A stretch of DNA of 64,000 nucleotides, from contig JAKPDD010000041.1 of assembly GCA_029552945.1 (NCBI GenBank), forward strand, positions 23,104-87,103, read 5' to 3'. The stretch is from Spirochaetota bacterium (GTDB lineage Bacteria > Spirochaetota > GWB1-36-13 > JAKPDD01). How positions within the stretch are numbered: position 1 is the stretch's first letter; each line of letters begins with the position of its first letter. The position numbers and the translations under genes were made by a program. Shown here in pieces: positions 17,314-26,482 of the stretch. The notes beneath the pieces are model-generated. The model had not been told where the DNA came from and did not search any database. It saw only the letters and a list, made by a program, of their open reading frames with translations.

Positions 17314-20136
17314 TTAATATTCTAGTGGTACCTCCATCCTGAGATAAATAGTATTAGCATCTTTTGGATAAGTTTTTGCAAAGCCAACTAATATATTTAT
17401 AGGGGCTACATATCCAAAAAAAAGAGAGAAACCCATTTCAGTTCCATAAGATATATCAAAGTTATTTAATTTTATATCACTTAGTGAATATTTAGATACC
17501 TGACCAAAGTCATAAAAAAGGTTAATGAAAAGCTCTTTTATAAAGAAGGGTTTGTTTGTAAATCCTCTAAATGCTGAAAATATTGGAAGAGTATATTCAA
17601 TATTCCCTAATACATAAAAATATCCACCAAACTCGTTGATATTATAACCTCTAAATGGGATTTGATATTGTGAAGGAGAGATTCCACCAATATGGTAGTA
17701 CATTTGTGGAAACTTTCTGCCCCATAATCCCTTACTTTCTATTTTTATTGTGAATATAGACTCAGGTATAGCAAAAGATGTATTGATATTTATATTAAGA
17801 TTGGCTGCCCCTTCTGTTGTTTCAGGTTCAATAAATTTTGTAATATAAAATTTTAATTCAAGGCCTGTAGGCTTTATATTTTGAAAATAATATGAATTAA
17901 AGTTTATTGTAAATCCACCCGATAGCCCGTAAAAATTACCTGTAAAAAGAGTGTAATATATATTATCTGGTTCTTTTACTTTCTCCCAATAGTTATATAC
18001 GCCCCCTAATTCTGCTCTAAAGTTTGAGGATATTGTTGAATGGGAGTATAATAGATATAAACTGTTTCTGTAGGTTGCCTGCATATAATCATCTGTTCCC
18101 GTAGGATTTAATGGTACCTTATATATATCAATTAACCTTGATGAGTTTAAAAATAATCCTAGACCAGAATTATTTTCAATAAATAAATAAGATAAACTAT
18201 ATTCAGGTTGTTTTATATCTTCGTCAATTAAACCTAATATTGATATATTATGCTCTTTTAATGGGTCCTGCCAGCTTGTAATTAACCCACCTGAAACTTT
18301 TTCATTATATACTAGAAGGTAAGGGAACCACCAGTAAACATCTATGTAAGATAGTGGTGAATAATTTTCAATCTTGAAATCAGTTTTTTCTGGGCTATAA
18401 GGTTCATTATTGATCCTCTTTACACTTATTGATGGTGGTGAAAATGAGTTGTTTGCATCAGAATAACAGATAACAGGTCCATTCTGTTCAAGTGTGATAA
18501 AATAGAGTTTATTTTCAGATATAAATGGATTTTGAGCAAGTGTTATAATGTTTGTAAGAGCTGTTATTGTCTTTGTTTTTATATCAAGTGAATATATGTT
18601 GTATACTCCACTCTTATCTGATGAAAATACTATTTTATCTTTGAAGAGTCTTGGATTTAAAACTGAATAGTCTGTACTGGTTATAAGTTCTTCTCTTTTT
18701 AACAAATGATTATAAAAATATACATTATATTTTCCTTGTTCGCTTCTAAAGTATATTATACTGTTATCGTCATAAGGCAGAGGGTAATAGGATAATTGAT
18801 TAATATCAATTTTTTTATAAGTTTTTTCATCTATATTATAAATCCCTATTTCTTTATTCCCATTACTATCATTTCTCATTAAAATTATGTTATAACCTAA
18901 TTTATCAATTGACGCCCATATTACTCTGTCAATTTCTGTCTCTATTATAGACTCTTTTCTTGTGTCGTATATATAAAGATTTGAATAGATGGTATTATTT
19001 GACTTATTGTATGTTCCAAAAACAAGGTATTTCCCTGTTTCATCAATGCTTAAATAATCAGCGAAGAGGTATGATTTATATATTTTTTCTGCTTTTCCTT
19101 TTGAGATATCATATAATATAATGCTACTTTTACCTCGTGTATTCTGTACTATGGAGTATATTTTGCTTGAATAGATAACAAAGTTTTTTATAATATTAAA
19201 CTTATCAGACCAGTATATTGGATTATAATTTGTTGTCTTTGAGGTTTTTATTTTTTCTATTTTTTCCTGCTGATTTCTAGTTTCCTGAATTATCAAAAAC
19301 TCATAAAAGTCTGCATATGATATTTCAGTATTGGATATATTGGTTTTATTTTTTTCTCTGTTTTGTTCAATAAATGTTTCAAGCCCATAGTTTACCCAGT
19401 AGTAGAATCTTCCACTATGGATATTGCTTATTATTCCTGTTGGGTTTTTATCCTCATAATAAAACCTGCTTATTCCACTTATTATAAATGAACCTATATA
19501 ATATGGGGTTGAGCCTGTTGGAAAAAAAGGGTTTGTGTAGTATGATGTTGCACGGTCTATAGAAGGAAAACCATTTATAACATAGTTCCTTAATACACCA
19601 TCAAAGTATGGGTCGTTTATTCTTCCGCCATCTGTGTAATATGCTTCATTAAATACTGCTATACCTTCAATAAGCCAAAATGGATTAAATATGTTTGGTG
19701 TTGTAAATGGTATTGGTGGTTTACCGAATATTGTTCTTAAAAAGCTTGAATATGATCTTGTTGAGTTAAGGTCAAACACATGAGCTATTTCATGTATTAA
19801 AACCTCTTTAAGATGGTCTGATTTTTCGAAAGATGGTTCTGTTAGTGGTGATGTAATGTATAAGTCTATTTTATTGAACATAACTATGTTTGTTATTGCA
19901 TTAACAAGATCAACATTGTTGTATATTTCTATATGTATTTTACCAGGGTTGTAATTATAAATAGCCTGTAGTGTTCTAAATGAACCTTCGGCATATTGGC
20001 CTATTTTAATCACAAGGTCTTCTGAAACATTGTCTGGATAATGGATGTAAAAGTTTTTAGTAGTAAGTGTTTTATAGGAAAATATTAATGCTGGCAAAAA
20101 TAAAATAAGTGTAATAAAAATAACTTTTTTTAACAT
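17314..20136 (-). CDS. Exported gluzincin metalloprotease / beta-propeller / outer-membrane barrel protein
   Basis: A 940-residue protein with three parts. The N-terminus has a signal peptide (about 1-20). A peptidase-MA-like zinc site follows: HEIAH (115-119) with the downstream third-ligand pattern WLIEGIAVFNEAY (154-166, Glu157). Residues about 310-570 repeat TolB/PD40-type propeller blades such as YNIYSLDIKTKTITAL. From about 640 to the end the sequence alternates hydrophobic and polar residues, rich in Tyr, Phe and Gly, and ends in RMEVPLEY, as in BamA/Omp85-like surface-antigen barrels. So it is probably an outer-membrane protease with periplasmic domains. GAGG precedes the ATG. It is transcribed alone, divergent from the flagellar operon. 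Confidence 0.78.
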   Translation of the reverse strand: MLKKVIFITLILFLPALIFSYKTLTTKNFYIHYPDNVSEDLVIKIGQYAEGSFRTLQAIYNYNPGKIHIEIYNNVDLVNAITNIVMFNKIDLYITSPLTEPSFEKSDHLKEVLIHEIAHVFDLNSTRSYSSFLRTIFGKPPIPFTTPNIFNPFWLIEGIAVFNEAYYTDGGRINDPYFDGVLRNYVINGFPSIDRATSYYTNPFFPTGSTPYYIGSFIISGISRFYYEDKNPTGIISNIHSGRFYYWVNYGLETFIEQNREKNKTNISNTEISYADFYEFLIIQETRNQQEKIEKIKTSKTTNYNPIYWSDKFNIIKNFVIYSSKIYSIVQNTRGKSSIILYDISKGKAEKIYKSYLFADYLSIDETGKYLVFGTYNKSNNTIYSNLYIYDTRKESIIETEIDRVIWASIDKLGYNIILMRNDSNGNKEIGIYNIDEKTYKKIDINQLSYYPLPYDDNSIIYFRSEQGKYNVYFYNHLLKREELITSTDYSVLNPRLFKDKIVFSSDKSGVYNIYSLDIKTKTITALTNIITLAQNPFISENKLYFITLEQNGPVICYSDANNSFSPPSISVKRINNEPYSPEKTDFKIENYSPLSYIDVYWWFPYLLVYNEKVSGGLITSWQDPLKEHNISILGLIDEDIKQPEYSLSYLFIENNSGLGLFLNSSRLIDIYKVPLNPTGTDDYMQATYRNSLYLLYSHSTISSNFRAELGGVYNYWEKVKEPDNIYYTLFTGNFYGLSGGFTINFNSYYFQNIKPTGLELKFYITKFIEPETTEGAANLNININTSFAIPESIFTIKIESKGLWGRKFPQMYYHIGGISPSQYQIPFRGYNINEFGGYFYVLGNIEYTLPIFSAFRGFTNKPFFIKELFINLFYDFGQVSKYSLSDIKLNNFDISYGTEMGFSLFFGYVAPINILVGFAKTYPKDANTIYLRMEVPLEY

Positions 20137-20359
20137 AAAAACCTCAAAAAAAATTTTAAGTATAAAATTTTAACAAAAAATATTTAAAATATTAATTAAT
20201 TTATAATTTATAATAATTATAAAGTGCAATTATGATTCTAATAACTTTTTATGATATTCAATAAGTCTTTAAAAATATTGATTATCTTTTTAGTAATTAA
20301 TAATATTTTTATTTCTTTCTTTTCTAGTTTTAGAAAATCCTATAGTCTTAAAAACAAGT

Positions 20360-20385
20360 TAAAGTTTTATGGTTTTCACCGAATC
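20360..20385 (+). promoter_or_regulatory. Sigma-28 (FliA/SigD) flagellar promoter
   Basis: TAAAG starts at 20360, and ACCGAATC (20378-20385) lies 14 bases after the TAAA. The first element reads TAAAGTTT, identical to the known FliA -35 consensus, and the second matches the GCCGATAA consensus at its CCGA core. The predicted start, near 20392, leaves a leader of about 23 bases with GAAGAGG before flgN. Position before a late flagellar operon supports it. The rest of 20137-20414 is AT-rich with nothing else recognised. Confidence 0.78.
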
Positions 20386-20414
20386 TAATTAAAAGGACTT
20401 TGAAGAGGTGACAT

Positions 20415-20909
20415 ATGGAAAGTAAGATAAAAGAGCTTTATATAATACTTCAAAGAGAGCTTAAGGTAATTGAGTTGATAAATGAAACTGAAAAAATGAA
20501 GAACAGTTTTTTGGTTAAAGGTAAACTTTTTGATTTATCTGAAATAAATGATGAACTATCAAAACTGATAGAGGAAAACCAGAAGTTGGAAAACAATAGA
20601 GTAAGGATAATAAATGAGATAAAAGAAGAAAAAAATATGAGAAAAGATAATAATGATATAAAGCTTAAAGATATAATATCAATTATAGAAAATGAAAGTT
20701 TGAAAAATAGTTTTCAGTCTCTCTATGAAAAGCTTAAAAAAGAGGTTGAAGAAATAAAATATTACAGTAATTTGAATAACGAACTTATAAAAGCTTCACT
20801 TGAAGTTATAGATATAACACTTAAAGGTAATGATCTTGATATGAGTGATATTGACTATACTGCAAAAGACAGAAATAATTTTTCAATTTTGATAAACAAA
20901 ATAATATAA
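20415..20909 (+). CDS. flgN: FlgN-like flagellar export chaperone
   Basis: The 164-residue, strongly charged helical protein has the size and helical pattern of FlgN, which holds FlgK and FlgL unfolded before export through the flagellar type III apparatus. Sequence similarity in this family is weak, so the call rests mainly on position: first gene of flgN-flgK-flgL-fliW-csrA, 12-15 bases before flgK and just after a sigma-28 promoter. AAGAGGTG lies six bases or so before the ATG. Confidence 0.75.
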   Translation: MESKIKELYIILQRELKVIELINETEKMKNSFLVKGKLFDLSEINDELSKLIEENQKLENNRVRIINEIKEEKNMRKDNNDIKLKDIISIIENESLKNSFQSLYEKLKKEVEEIKYYSNLNNELIKASLEVIDITLKGNDLDMSDIDYTAKDRNNFSILINKII

Positions 20910-20924
20910 GCCAAGGAGGGCTTG

Positions 20925-22862
20925 ATGAGTTCTTTTTTAGGAATAGAGATAGGAAAGAGGGGAGTACTCACTCACCAGACTGGGCTTAATGTAATCTCGC
21001 ATAACCTGGCCAACTCAGCTAATGAAGCCTACAGCAGGCAAAAAGTTGATGTAAGCACACTTCCACCACTATATAATCCATCTTTTAACAGAGAAAATAG
21101 TACTGGTCAAATAGGTCAGGGAGGCAGGGTTACTTCTATTGCAAGGGTCAGGGATGAGTTTATTGATTCAAGAATACTTGAGGAGTCTTCAAATCTTGCA
21201 TTTTATAAGACAAGAGACTTTTTCATGAAACAGATAGAGCATATAATAAATGAACCAAATGGCCCATCATTAAAAGAGAAGTTTGATGACTTTGTAAAGT
21301 CATGGAATGATGTTGCACTTTTACCTGATGATCCTTCTTCGAGGAACGCACTTATAGCGTCTTCTCAAAATATGTTAGGATATATAAGAGACCATTATGA
21401 GAATCTTTCAAAGACAAGGGTACATATTGATAATCTTGTAAGAGATAAAGTGAATGAAATAAACTCTTTAGCTGAAAAAATAAGAGACCTTAATGTCGAG
21501 ATTGTAAAAATCCAGGCTTTAGGTGATAACCCGAATGATCTTTTAGATAAAAGAGATGCGTTAATAGAGAAACTTTCAAGTATTGTTAATGTTAATGTTG
21601 TCAGGTCAGAGAATAATGAAATAATGGTTTATCTTGACTCGAAGGTGCTTGTTCAAGGTATTAAGGTTACTAAACTTGAGGTTGCTGATGAACCTTCTAA
21701 TGATGGTATGGCAAGAGTTTTATGGGAGTATGGTGAAGAGGTGAAGGTAAAGAGTGGTGAACTTTCTGCTTTATTACAGATAAGAGATAATGATATATTG
21801 AATACTATGAAAAAACTTGATAATTTTCTTATTCAAATGATAGACTCTGTAAATGATATACACAGGAGCGGGTTTGGTATATCTCCTAATACTGGTTTAA
21901 ACTTTTTTGGCGTAAAAACAATAACAACAGATGTTAACGGTAATTATGATGTTAATAAGGATGGTCAGTATGATTCAACATATATATTCAAGATTTCTGG
22001 TACTCAAAAAGTTAAACTTGATGATGTAATTGGCGAGAGTGGGTTTATTAATCTTGGGCCTGATGATACTGGGAAAGATGTTATAATATCCTATAAAGAT
22101 ACAGATACAGTAAGGGCAGTGATAAACAGGATAAACTCATCAGGGGCAAGGATAACAGCTCATATTGATGTAGATGGAAGACTTGTTTTAAAGGGATTAT
22201 ATTCTCAATCAAAAGATTTTCCAGATTCAGTAATAAGACACCTTGAAGATAGTGGAGTATTTTTAACAAGTTTTACAGGTATACTAAAACAATCGGGCCC
22301 TGCTGGTGCTTTTGATTATAGAAGGATAAATGAGGCTGATAAATTAGCAGGTGAGTTTAATGTAGCTTACCAAAAAAATGTAAGTACATGGGCAACACTT
22401 GATGAGGCAATTCTAACAAATCCTATGAACATAGCAGCAAGAAGAGGGAAAGATATAGATGGTGATAATAAAAATGATATTGCTAATGGCAAGGGAGATG
22501 GGCTTAATGCTCTAAGAATAGTTGCATTACTTACTTCAGAAAATGATAAATCGAGCCTTGATATACAAGCTAAAGCAGATACAATGCCGATTTTTATAGA
22601 TAAGAATGTAACGAGTTTCAGGCCATATTTTGATAGTATAGTAGCTCATATTGGTGAGGTTGCAAAGTCAGATAAATTAAACTATGACAAAGAGAATGTT
22701 CTGTTTACAGGACTTAAAAATATGAGGGAAGAGGTTTCTGGTGTAAATATAGATGAAGAACTTGTTAACTTAATAAAGTTTCAACAAGGATATCAAGCAT
22801 CAGCAAAAATAATACAGACTATGGATACTATGCTTGATATAATAATGAAACTTGGAAGATAA
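20925..22862 (+). CDS. flgK: Flagellar hook-associated protein 1
   Basis: Forms the first hook-filament junction ring. The N-terminus has the axial-protein pattern GLNVISHNLANSANEAYSRQ, and the C-terminus has the matching EELVNLIKFQQGYQASAKIIQTMDTMLD helix that packs in the D0 domain. The 645 residues are long for the family because of a large variable middle (about 330-480). The ATG at 20925 is preferred over the TTG at 20922, because AAGGAGGG ends at 20920 and leaves a workable four-base gap only for the ATG. It is exported without a cleaved signal. Confidence 0.97.
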   Translation: MSSFLGIEIGKRGVLTHQTGLNVISHNLANSANEAYSRQKVDVSTLPPLYNPSFNRENSTGQIGQGGRVTSIARVRDEFIDSRILEESSNLAFYKTRDFFMKQIEHIINEPNGPSLKEKFDDFVKSWNDVALLPDDPSSRNALIASSQNMLGYIRDHYENLSKTRVHIDNLVRDKVNEINSLAEKIRDLNVEIVKIQALGDNPNDLLDKRDALIEKLSSIVNVNVVRSENNEIMVYLDSKVLVQGIKVTKLEVADEPSNDGMARVLWEYGEEVKVKSGELSALLQIRDNDILNTMKKLDNFLIQMIDSVNDIHRSGFGISPNTGLNFFGVKTITTDVNGNYDVNKDGQYDSTYIFKISGTQKVKLDDVIGESGFINLGPDDTGKDVIISYKDTDTVRAVINRINSSGARITAHIDVDGRLVLKGLYSQSKDFPDSVIRHLEDSGVFLTSFTGILKQSGPAGAFDYRRINEADKLAGEFNVAYQKNVSTWATLDEAILTNPMNIAARRGKDIDGDNKNDIANGKGDGLNALRIVALLTSENDKSSLDIQAKADTMPIFIDKNVTSFRPYFDSIVAHIGEVAKSDKLNYDKENVLFTGLKNMREEVSGVNIDEELVNLIKFQQGYQASAKIIQTMDTMLDIIMKLGR

Positions 22863-22874
22863 AGGAGTTAAAAA

Positions 22875-24143
22875 ATGTATAGAGTTTCAAACAATCTTAT
22901 CTCAAATAATTTTCTTTTTAATATAAACAGACATGAAAACCAGATGTCTGATATACAAAAAAAAATAGGTTCTCAAAGAAATATATTGTTGCCAAGTGAT
23001 GATCCTGTAGGGACAACAGAATATATGTTTCAGAGATCCAGGTTATCAGATATAGAGAGATATAAAAGAGGTATTGACCTTTCTAAAGGTAGGATAGATC
23101 TTACAGATGCAAAATTAAGGGATATAAATGAACTATTAAAGAGAGCAAAAGAGTTATCAGTTCAGGCTGCAAATGGTGTTTTAACTGCAGAAGATAGAAA
23201 GAAGATAGGTGTTGAGATAGACCAGATACTGGAGGAGGTTGTTCAAATAGCAAACACTAAATATAAAGGAGAGTCTTTATTTGGTGGCACTATAACAGAT
23301 GAAGAAGCTTTTAAGGTTACAATCTCCAAGGTTATCGACCCTGCAACAGGTAATATAATATATGGAAAGGAGAGCATATCAAAAGTAGAGTATCAGGGCG
23401 ATATTTATAGTAAATATTTTGAGGTTGGAAGAGGCGAGTATATAGCAAGTAATATTCCTGGTAGCAATGTGTTCTGGGCAACAAACCAGGTTATAACATC
23501 AAATACTCCAGGTACTGGTTATATAGCAACTAGGGACCAGGTTATAAGAATAGATGGAGTTGAAATACAGATTAAGCAGGGCGATAATATAAACTCAATA
23601 GTTCAGAAGATAAATGGGGCAAACCTTAATGTAAGGGCTGAGGTAGATAATACAACAGGTCAGAACTTGTTAATATTAAGGACAACTGTTCCTCATCAGA
23701 TGTATCTTGAAGACATTGGTGGTGGTACTGTACTTCAGGACCTTGGTGTTTTATCAAGCAGTGTAGCAAGACCACCATATAACTATGCACCTTCTGCCAG
23801 TGTTTACGGTGAAACTATTTTTGATGTTCTTATAGGGTTAAGGAATTCTTTATATAAGAATGATATAAATGGGGTTAATAGAAGTATAGGTGGCATAGAT
23901 CAATCTATAAGTTCAGTACTTGATAATATTGCTTATATAGGGGCAATCCAAAGAAGAGTTGAAGATACTGAAAACAGGCTTTCTGCTCAAGATATGTATG
24001 CTAAAGATATTATTAATAGAATAAATGGGCTTGATATGGCAGAGGCAATAACTGACCTTAAAAATATAGAAACAGAATATAATGCAGCTCTACAGATTGG
24101 TGCTAAAATATTGCCCAAAACACTTTTGGATTATTTAAGATAG
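22875..24143 (+). CDS. flgL: Flagellar hook-associated protein 3
   Basis: Second hook-filament junction protein, 422 residues. The flagellin-like N-terminus (MYRVSNNLISNNFLFNINRH) and conserved RAKELSVQAANGVLTAEDR coiled region match FlgL, and the C-terminal DLKNIETEYNAALQIGAKIL helix is the D0 return helix. AAAGGAG is seven bases before the ATG, 12 bases after flgK. A 58-bp AT-rich gap follows before fliW. Confidence 0.96.
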   Translation: MYRVSNNLISNNFLFNINRHENQMSDIQKKIGSQRNILLPSDDPVGTTEYMFQRSRLSDIERYKRGIDLSKGRIDLTDAKLRDINELLKRAKELSVQAANGVLTAEDRKKIGVEIDQILEEVVQIANTKYKGESLFGGTITDEEAFKVTISKVIDPATGNIIYGKESISKVEYQGDIYSKYFEVGRGEYIASNIPGSNVFWATNQVITSNTPGTGYIATRDQVIRIDGVEIQIKQGDNINSIVQKINGANLNVRAEVDNTTGQNLLILRTTVPHQMYLEDIGGGTVLQDLGVLSSSVARPPYNYAPSASVYGETIFDVLIGLRNSLYKNDINGVNRSIGGIDQSISSVLDNIAYIGAIQRRVEDTENRLSAQDMYAKDIINRINGLDMAEAITDLKNIETEYNAALQIGAKILPKTLLDYLR

Positions 24144-24201
24144 TAAATAAAAATTTATTTTTTATAAAAAAATTTTATTAAATTATTATAAGGAGTGGTT
24201 T

Positions 24202-24684
24202 ATGGAAAAATATATTGATACCCCAGATGGGAAGATAGCAGTTGATGAGAATGAAAGAATATTTTTTCCCGAGGGTATTTATGCTTTTGAAAATTTGAGG
24301 AATTTTTATATACTTAAAATGGATAATGATAATGTTTTTCACTTACTTCAGTCAGAGGAAAGACCTGAGATAGCTTTTATTATAATAAATCCTTATCTAT
24401 TCAAAAAAGATTATGTTTTGAATGTTAGAGAAGAGGACTTAAAATATATAAAAATATTGAGTGAAGAGGATGCTGAAAAGAATCTTGCTGTATTTACAAT
24501 AGTTACAATAAATGAAAACTCCATGACAGCAAACTTATTGGGACCAATAATAATAAATCTTAAAGAGAAAATAGGAAAACAGGCTCTTGCATTAAACGAG
24601 GAATATTCTACAAAACACGATATATTATCGGAGATAGAAAATAACAAAGAGATAAGAGAGGCATTAGGTGTTAGTACTGGCTAG
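24202..24684 (+). CDS. fliW: Flagellar assembly factor FliW (CsrA antagonist)
   Basis: The 160-residue protein has the family start ([23 protein letters not shown]) and the internal [11 protein letters not shown] strand typical of FliW. In characterised bacteria FliW binds either flagellin or CsrA, so free FliW relieves CsrA repression of flagellin translation once flagellin has been exported. AAGGAG precedes the ATG. Its 3' end overlaps the start of csrA by 17 bases, which ties production of the two partners. Confidence 0.95.
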   Translation: MEKYIDTPDGKIAVDENERIFFPEGIYAFENLRNFYILKMDNDNVFHLLQSEERPEIAFIIINPYLFKKDYVLNVREEDLKYIKILSEEDAEKNLAVFTIVTINENSMTANLLGPIIINLKEKIGKQALALNEEYSTKHDILSEIENNKEIREALGVSTG

Positions 24685-24922
24685 GAAACCTAATCAGAGC
24701 ATAATGATAGGTGATGATATAGAGATAAAGGTTATTGAGGTTAAGGGGGACCAGATAAAATTGGGTATTCAGGCCCCCAAACATATAGCAGTACATAGGA
24801 AAGAGGTTTATGAAGAGATAAAGAAAGCTAATATAGAAGCAACAAAATCAAAAAAATCAGAGTCAACTTTTAAAAAGATAGCTGACCTTCTTAAAAAAAA
24901 CAGGGTAGAAGATAAAAAATGA
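24668..24922 (+). CDS. csrA: Carbon storage / translational regulator
   Basis: RNA-binding dimer that blocks ribosome binding at GGA-containing leaders. The 84 residues start [20 protein letters not shown] and include [20 protein letters not shown], covering all five strands and the RNA-binding VHRKEV edge. The C-terminal 25-residue lysine-rich helix makes it longer than the enterobacterial protein; such extensions occur in CsrA partners of FliW. The start is GTG at 24668 inside fliW. Confidence 0.96.
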   Translation: MLVLARKPNQSIMIGDDIEIKVIEVKGDQIKLGIQAPKHIAVHRKEVYEEIKKANIEATKSKKSESTFKKIADLLKKNRVEDKK

Positions 24923-25527
24923 AGTCTGTTCAAAGACAGAAAGTAGTACCTCTTGTATTTCTTAATATTGTTCTTGTACTTATTCTTTTATTTGTACTGA
25001 ATCATTATAATATAATATCTTTTTCAGGCATTATATCAAAAAAAGCTGAAAAAACCCAAGAGTTTATAGAGGACCCATTTTTATTGGAAAAAGAGATGCT
25101 TAAAAAACAGTGGGAAGTACTTAATGCAAAGGAACAATCATATATTGAAAAGATGAATGAGTTAAAGAAGAAAGAAGAGTTATTAACTGAAAAATTAAAA
25201 GAGGCTGAAAAAGAGATTGAAATAGCTAAAAGCATGCAAAAAAAACAGGAAGAGATAAAGAAAAATTATGAGGATAGAAAAAAGAATGTAAGAGACCTCG
25301 CTTTAAAAATAGGTAATATGCCACCTAAGGATGGGGTTGCTTTGTTAGAAAAGATGGATCCTGTTCTTGCTGTTGATGTTATAAAGGAGATGGATAATAT
25401 AGCTGTAGAGAGAGGTAAAAAGTCTATTACAGATTACTTATTGTCTATAATGGACAAAGAAAAGGCATCAACAATAATAAGACTTATATCAAGGTATCCT
25501 ACTGATACAACTGAAGAAAACAAATAA
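24919..25527 (+). CDS. FlbB/MotE-like flagellar protein (membrane anchor, coiled coil, MgtE-N-like domain)
   Basis: The 202-residue protein has a short cytoplasmic N-terminus, one membrane helix (about 10-27), a charged coiled coil (about 50-125) and a C-terminal helical domain with [26 protein letters not shown], resembling the MgtE N-terminal / FliG-like fold. This layout matches MotE, a chaperone of MotC, and the spirochaete collar protein FlbB. The ATG overlaps the csrA stop by four bases (ATGA), placing it in the sigma-28 operon. A flagellar role is inferred from operon and architecture; which of the two functions applies is open. Confidence 0.7.
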   Translation: MKSVQRQKVVPLVFLNIVLVLILLFVLNHYNIISFSGIISKKAEKTQEFIEDPFLLEKEMLKKQWEVLNAKEQSYIEKMNELKKKEELLTEKLKEAEKEIEIAKSMQKKQEEIKKNYEDRKKNVRDLALKIGNMPPKDGVALLEKMDPVLAVDVIKEMDNIAVERGKKSITDYLLSIMDKEKASTIIRLISRYPTDTTEENK

Positions 25528-25869
25528 TAATATTTTTAATTTATCAACATTAATGTTTAAAATTAATTTTAGTAACGAAAATAATATTTTAAAAAAGGTA
25601 AGTTTCTACTTTTATTTATCTTTTATGTTAACTATGATTAGTTAGTAGATTAATAGATTCTGATTTATACTCTTATGTTCAAGTAATTCTTTTTTTTAAT
25701 AGTAAGAGATAATTAATCTGTATTTATATTCCAGAAGGTTTTTCTTTTCTTTATAATAAGTAATAATTTAGTTTTAAAAATTGCGTAATAATTTATAATT
25801 TATAAGAGAAACTTAAAGGAAAAATAAATTTTTTATTAAAAAATTTTGGTTAAAGAATTTTTATTATCT
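25528..25869. other. AT-rich intergenic stretch between converging genes
   Basis: These 342 bases separate the flagellar operon from the bactofilin gene on the opposite strand. No ORF with a ribosome binding site and no GC-containing hairpin is seen. The only structure is an A/T-only inverted repeat at 25826-25846 (9-bp stem, ATT loop) near the bactofilin 3' end, which may be chance in this composition. Confidence 0.5.
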
Positions 25870-26364
25870 CTAATTCTTGTTTTTTCTGTTTTTAGGCTTA
25901 TTATTATCTTCTTTCATATTATTAGAGATAATTTCTTTTTTGTTTTCTTGGATTTGACTATTGTTTGTTCTACCTGAAAACTCCATATTATATTTTTCTT
26001 TTATTTTTTTTATTAAATCTTCCTGAGAATACATATTACATGTTGCCTCCAGTGTAGCACCGTCTGCAACTTTTAATTTATATGTATCAATACTCCCCCT
26101 TACTTCTGCTGTCTCATCAATCTCAACCTTGCTTTTTGCTATTATTGAACCGTTGAACTTACCTGCAATTATTATTTCATTTGCCACAATATCAGCATTT
26201 ACGTTACCATCTTTATCTATAAATAATAGCCCTTCTCCTTTTATTGTTCCCCTAAATGTACCATTTATTTTTATTGATTTTTTAAACTCAAGTTCTCCTT
26301 CCAGTGTGTTATTATAAGATATTATACTTTTTATTTCTTCTCTTCCCTCTATAAAATAGTTCAT
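25870..26364 (-). CDS. Bactofilin
   Basis: Cytoskeletal filament protein of the bactofilin (DUF583) family, 164 residues. The central 20-120 region has the repeating beta-helix pattern, for example IKINGTFRGTIKGEG, VANEIIIAGKFNGSIIAKSK and TAEVRGSIDTYKLKV. Both ends are disordered; the Asn/Lys-rich C-terminal tail is longer than the core needs. Bactofilins act in cell shape, polar localisation and, in some bacteria, flagellar hook placement. AAAGGA precedes the ATG. It is divergent from the EF-G-like gene and converges on the flagellar operon, so a motility link is possible but not shown. Confidence 0.9.
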   Translation of the reverse strand: MNYFIEGREEIKSIISYNNTLEGELEFKKSIKINGTFRGTIKGEGLLFIDKDGNVNADIVANEIIIAGKFNGSIIAKSKVEIDETAEVRGSIDTYKLKVADGATLEATCNMYSQEDLIKKIKEKYNMEFSGRTNNSQIQENKKEIISNNMKEDNNKPKNRKNKN

Positions 26365-26416
26365 TTTTTTTCCTTTTAGAAGGTTAATATCTAAAAATTT
26401 ACTAATTATTTTATAC

Positions 26417-26445
26417 TTGACAAAAATATATAAAAATATTTTACT
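26417..26445 (+). promoter_or_regulatory. Sigma-70 promoter of the EF-G-like gene
   Basis: A perfect TTGACA (26417-26422) is followed after 17 bp by TTTACT (26440-26445, four of six matches). Start would be near 26452, about 20 bases before the AGGGGG ribosome binding site. The region is shared with the divergent bactofilin gene. Confidence 0.6.
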
Positions 26446-26482
26446 TTATTTCTAAAAGTATTTGTTATTATTAGGGGGTAAT

